Shown here: positions 4,848 through 5,370 of the stretch, piece after piece
Position numbering within the stretch: position 1 is the first letter of the stretch
Layout of the letters: every line of letters starts with the position of its first letter
NCBI GenBank assembly: GCA_013696525.1
Contig: JACCYK010000333.1
Location: 1-5,370 of the forward strand
Direction: 5' to 3'
DNA length: 5,370 nucleotides
From: Chloroflexia bacterium
GTDB taxonomy: Bacteria; Chloroflexota; Chloroflexia; Thermomicrobiales; UBA6265
Program-made: the position numbers and the translations under genes
The notes under the pieces: model-generated
What the model saw: the letters and a program-made list of their open reading frames with translations, nothing else
Told to the model about the DNA's origin: nothing
The model's database searches: none

Positions 4848-5370
4848 ATGATGAACCAGGTTGATTCGCTTGACGAGCAGATTTTGGCGGCATTGCAAGC
4901 AAACGGCCGGTTGACGATGAAAGCGCTGGCGGAGCGGGTCGGGCTGTCCAGCCCGGCCATGATTGAGCGGGTGCGCCGGCTCGAAGAGCGCGGCGTGATC
5001 GCCGGCTACCGGGCGGTGATCGCGCCGGTGGCGCTGGGACGGCCGATCACGGCCTTGATCCGGGCGACGGTGGCCGGCGGTGACTATGAAAAATTCCTCG
5101 GCGTGGTCGAGGCGGAGCCGGCGGTGGCCGAAGCGCATCGAGTGACCGGCGAAGCGACCCATCTGGTCAAGGTCCATGTGCCCGACACGGCGGCCCTGGA
5201 GAAGCTGGTGGACTCCTTCAGCGTCGCCGGGGCTCGCTGCGAGACGGTGTTGGTCCTTTCCTCGCCGGTCCCGTACCGGCCGGTGACGCCGCCCGAGGGC
5301 ACCACCACCCAACGGACCCGGCTGACCCGCCGCCGGCGCCGCGCCGCCACCGGCGCCGCCCCGGCGGAGA
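4848..5370 (+). CDS. Lrp/AsnC-family transcriptional regulator (3' end outside window)
   Basis: 174 codons are visible and the frame is still open at the right edge. Residues 5-60 form the classic Lrp/AsnC winged helix-turn-helix: LDEQILAALQANGR (8-21), LAERVGLSSPAMIERVRRLEERGVI (27-51) with the recognition helix around 34-46, then GYRAVIAPVALG (53-64). Residues 67-138 fit the RAM (AsnC-type effector-binding) domain, a beta-alpha-beta-beta-alpha-beta fold that drives dimer and octamer assembly; VTGEATHLVKVHV (99-111) carries the usual Gly-x-x-D/T-hydrophobic pattern. The family normally ends near residue 150-160. Here the domain is followed by a Pro-rich stretch and an Arg-rich tail (QRTRLTRRRRR, 155-165), then an Ala/Gly/Pro run, so this protein is longer than usual. 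Such regulators usually respond to amino acids or other small metabolites. It may control itself, the neighbouring small gene, or the CoA-ester genes, but only position suggests this. Confidence 0.92.
   Translation, partial: MMNQVDSLDEQILAALQANGRLTMKALAERVGLSSPAMIERVRRLEERGVIAGYRAVIAPVALGRPITALIRATVAGGDYEKFLGVVEAEPAVAEAHRVTGEATHLVKVHVPDTAALEKLVDSFSVAGARCETVLVLSSPVPYRPVTPPEGTTTQRTRLTRRRRRAATGAAPAE

Noticed and set aside
4698..5312. Long antisense open frame over the regulator
   Set aside because: The plus strand encodes an unmistakable Lrp/AsnC protein; the antisense translation has no domain pattern.
1..5370. CRISPR array, tRNA or rRNA gene, insertion sequence ends
   Set aside because: No regularly spaced repeats, no tRNA cloverleaf with CCA-like end, and no transposase or terminal inverted repeats were seen on either strand.

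Overview
The window is 5.4 kb of mostly very GC-rich bacterial DNA. Sixty-base lines counted by hand inside the acyl-CoA synthetase gene are about 75-78% G+C. Long open frames on the antisense of real genes are common here, as expected at this composition. Gene content (a FadD-type ligase, a GctAB/IpdAB-type CoA-transferase pair, an Lrp/AsnC regulator), strong AGGAGG-like ribosome binding sites and GC bias would suit a Chloroflexota/Thermomicrobia-like or actinobacterial genome. No taxonomic marker is present, so this is only an impression.

Layout: (1) Bases 2-895 hold a plus-strand gene block of lower GC (lines counted at 52-67%): the 3' tail of an unknown gene, a 107-residue protein with an RYDxAHGxxHxD motif, and a 149-residue protein of unknown function that starts inside the stop codon of the previous gene (ATGA overlap). 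(2) Facing it tail to tail across 13 bases is a minus-strand AMP-forming acyl-CoA synthetase (909-2522). (3) A 172-base divergent intergenic region separates this ligase from a plus-strand CoA-transferase-fold pair (2695-3522 and 3519-4268, ATGA overlap). (4) An 80-residue minus-strand orphan follows (4300-4542), convergent with the pair. (5) A 305-base intergenic region holds several inverted repeats. (6) An Lrp/AsnC-family regulator starts at 4848 and runs off the right edge.

How the genes may work together: the ligase would activate a carboxylic acid to its CoA thioester, and the alpha/beta pair would act on a CoA thioester. The regulator could sense a metabolite and control this divergent unit. 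The link between ligase and pair rests on divergent placement and shared chemistry; the link to the regulator is weaker.

The most notable point is that the beta subunit has Ile-60 where glutaconate CoA-transferase-type enzymes carry their catalytic Glu, with no Glu anywhere in that loop. This makes the pair a candidate CoA-thioester hydrolase or C-C hydrolase of the IpdAB kind rather than an ordinary CoA-transferase. The second point of interest is the low-GC two-gene unit at the left end, which may be an acquired, poorly described module.
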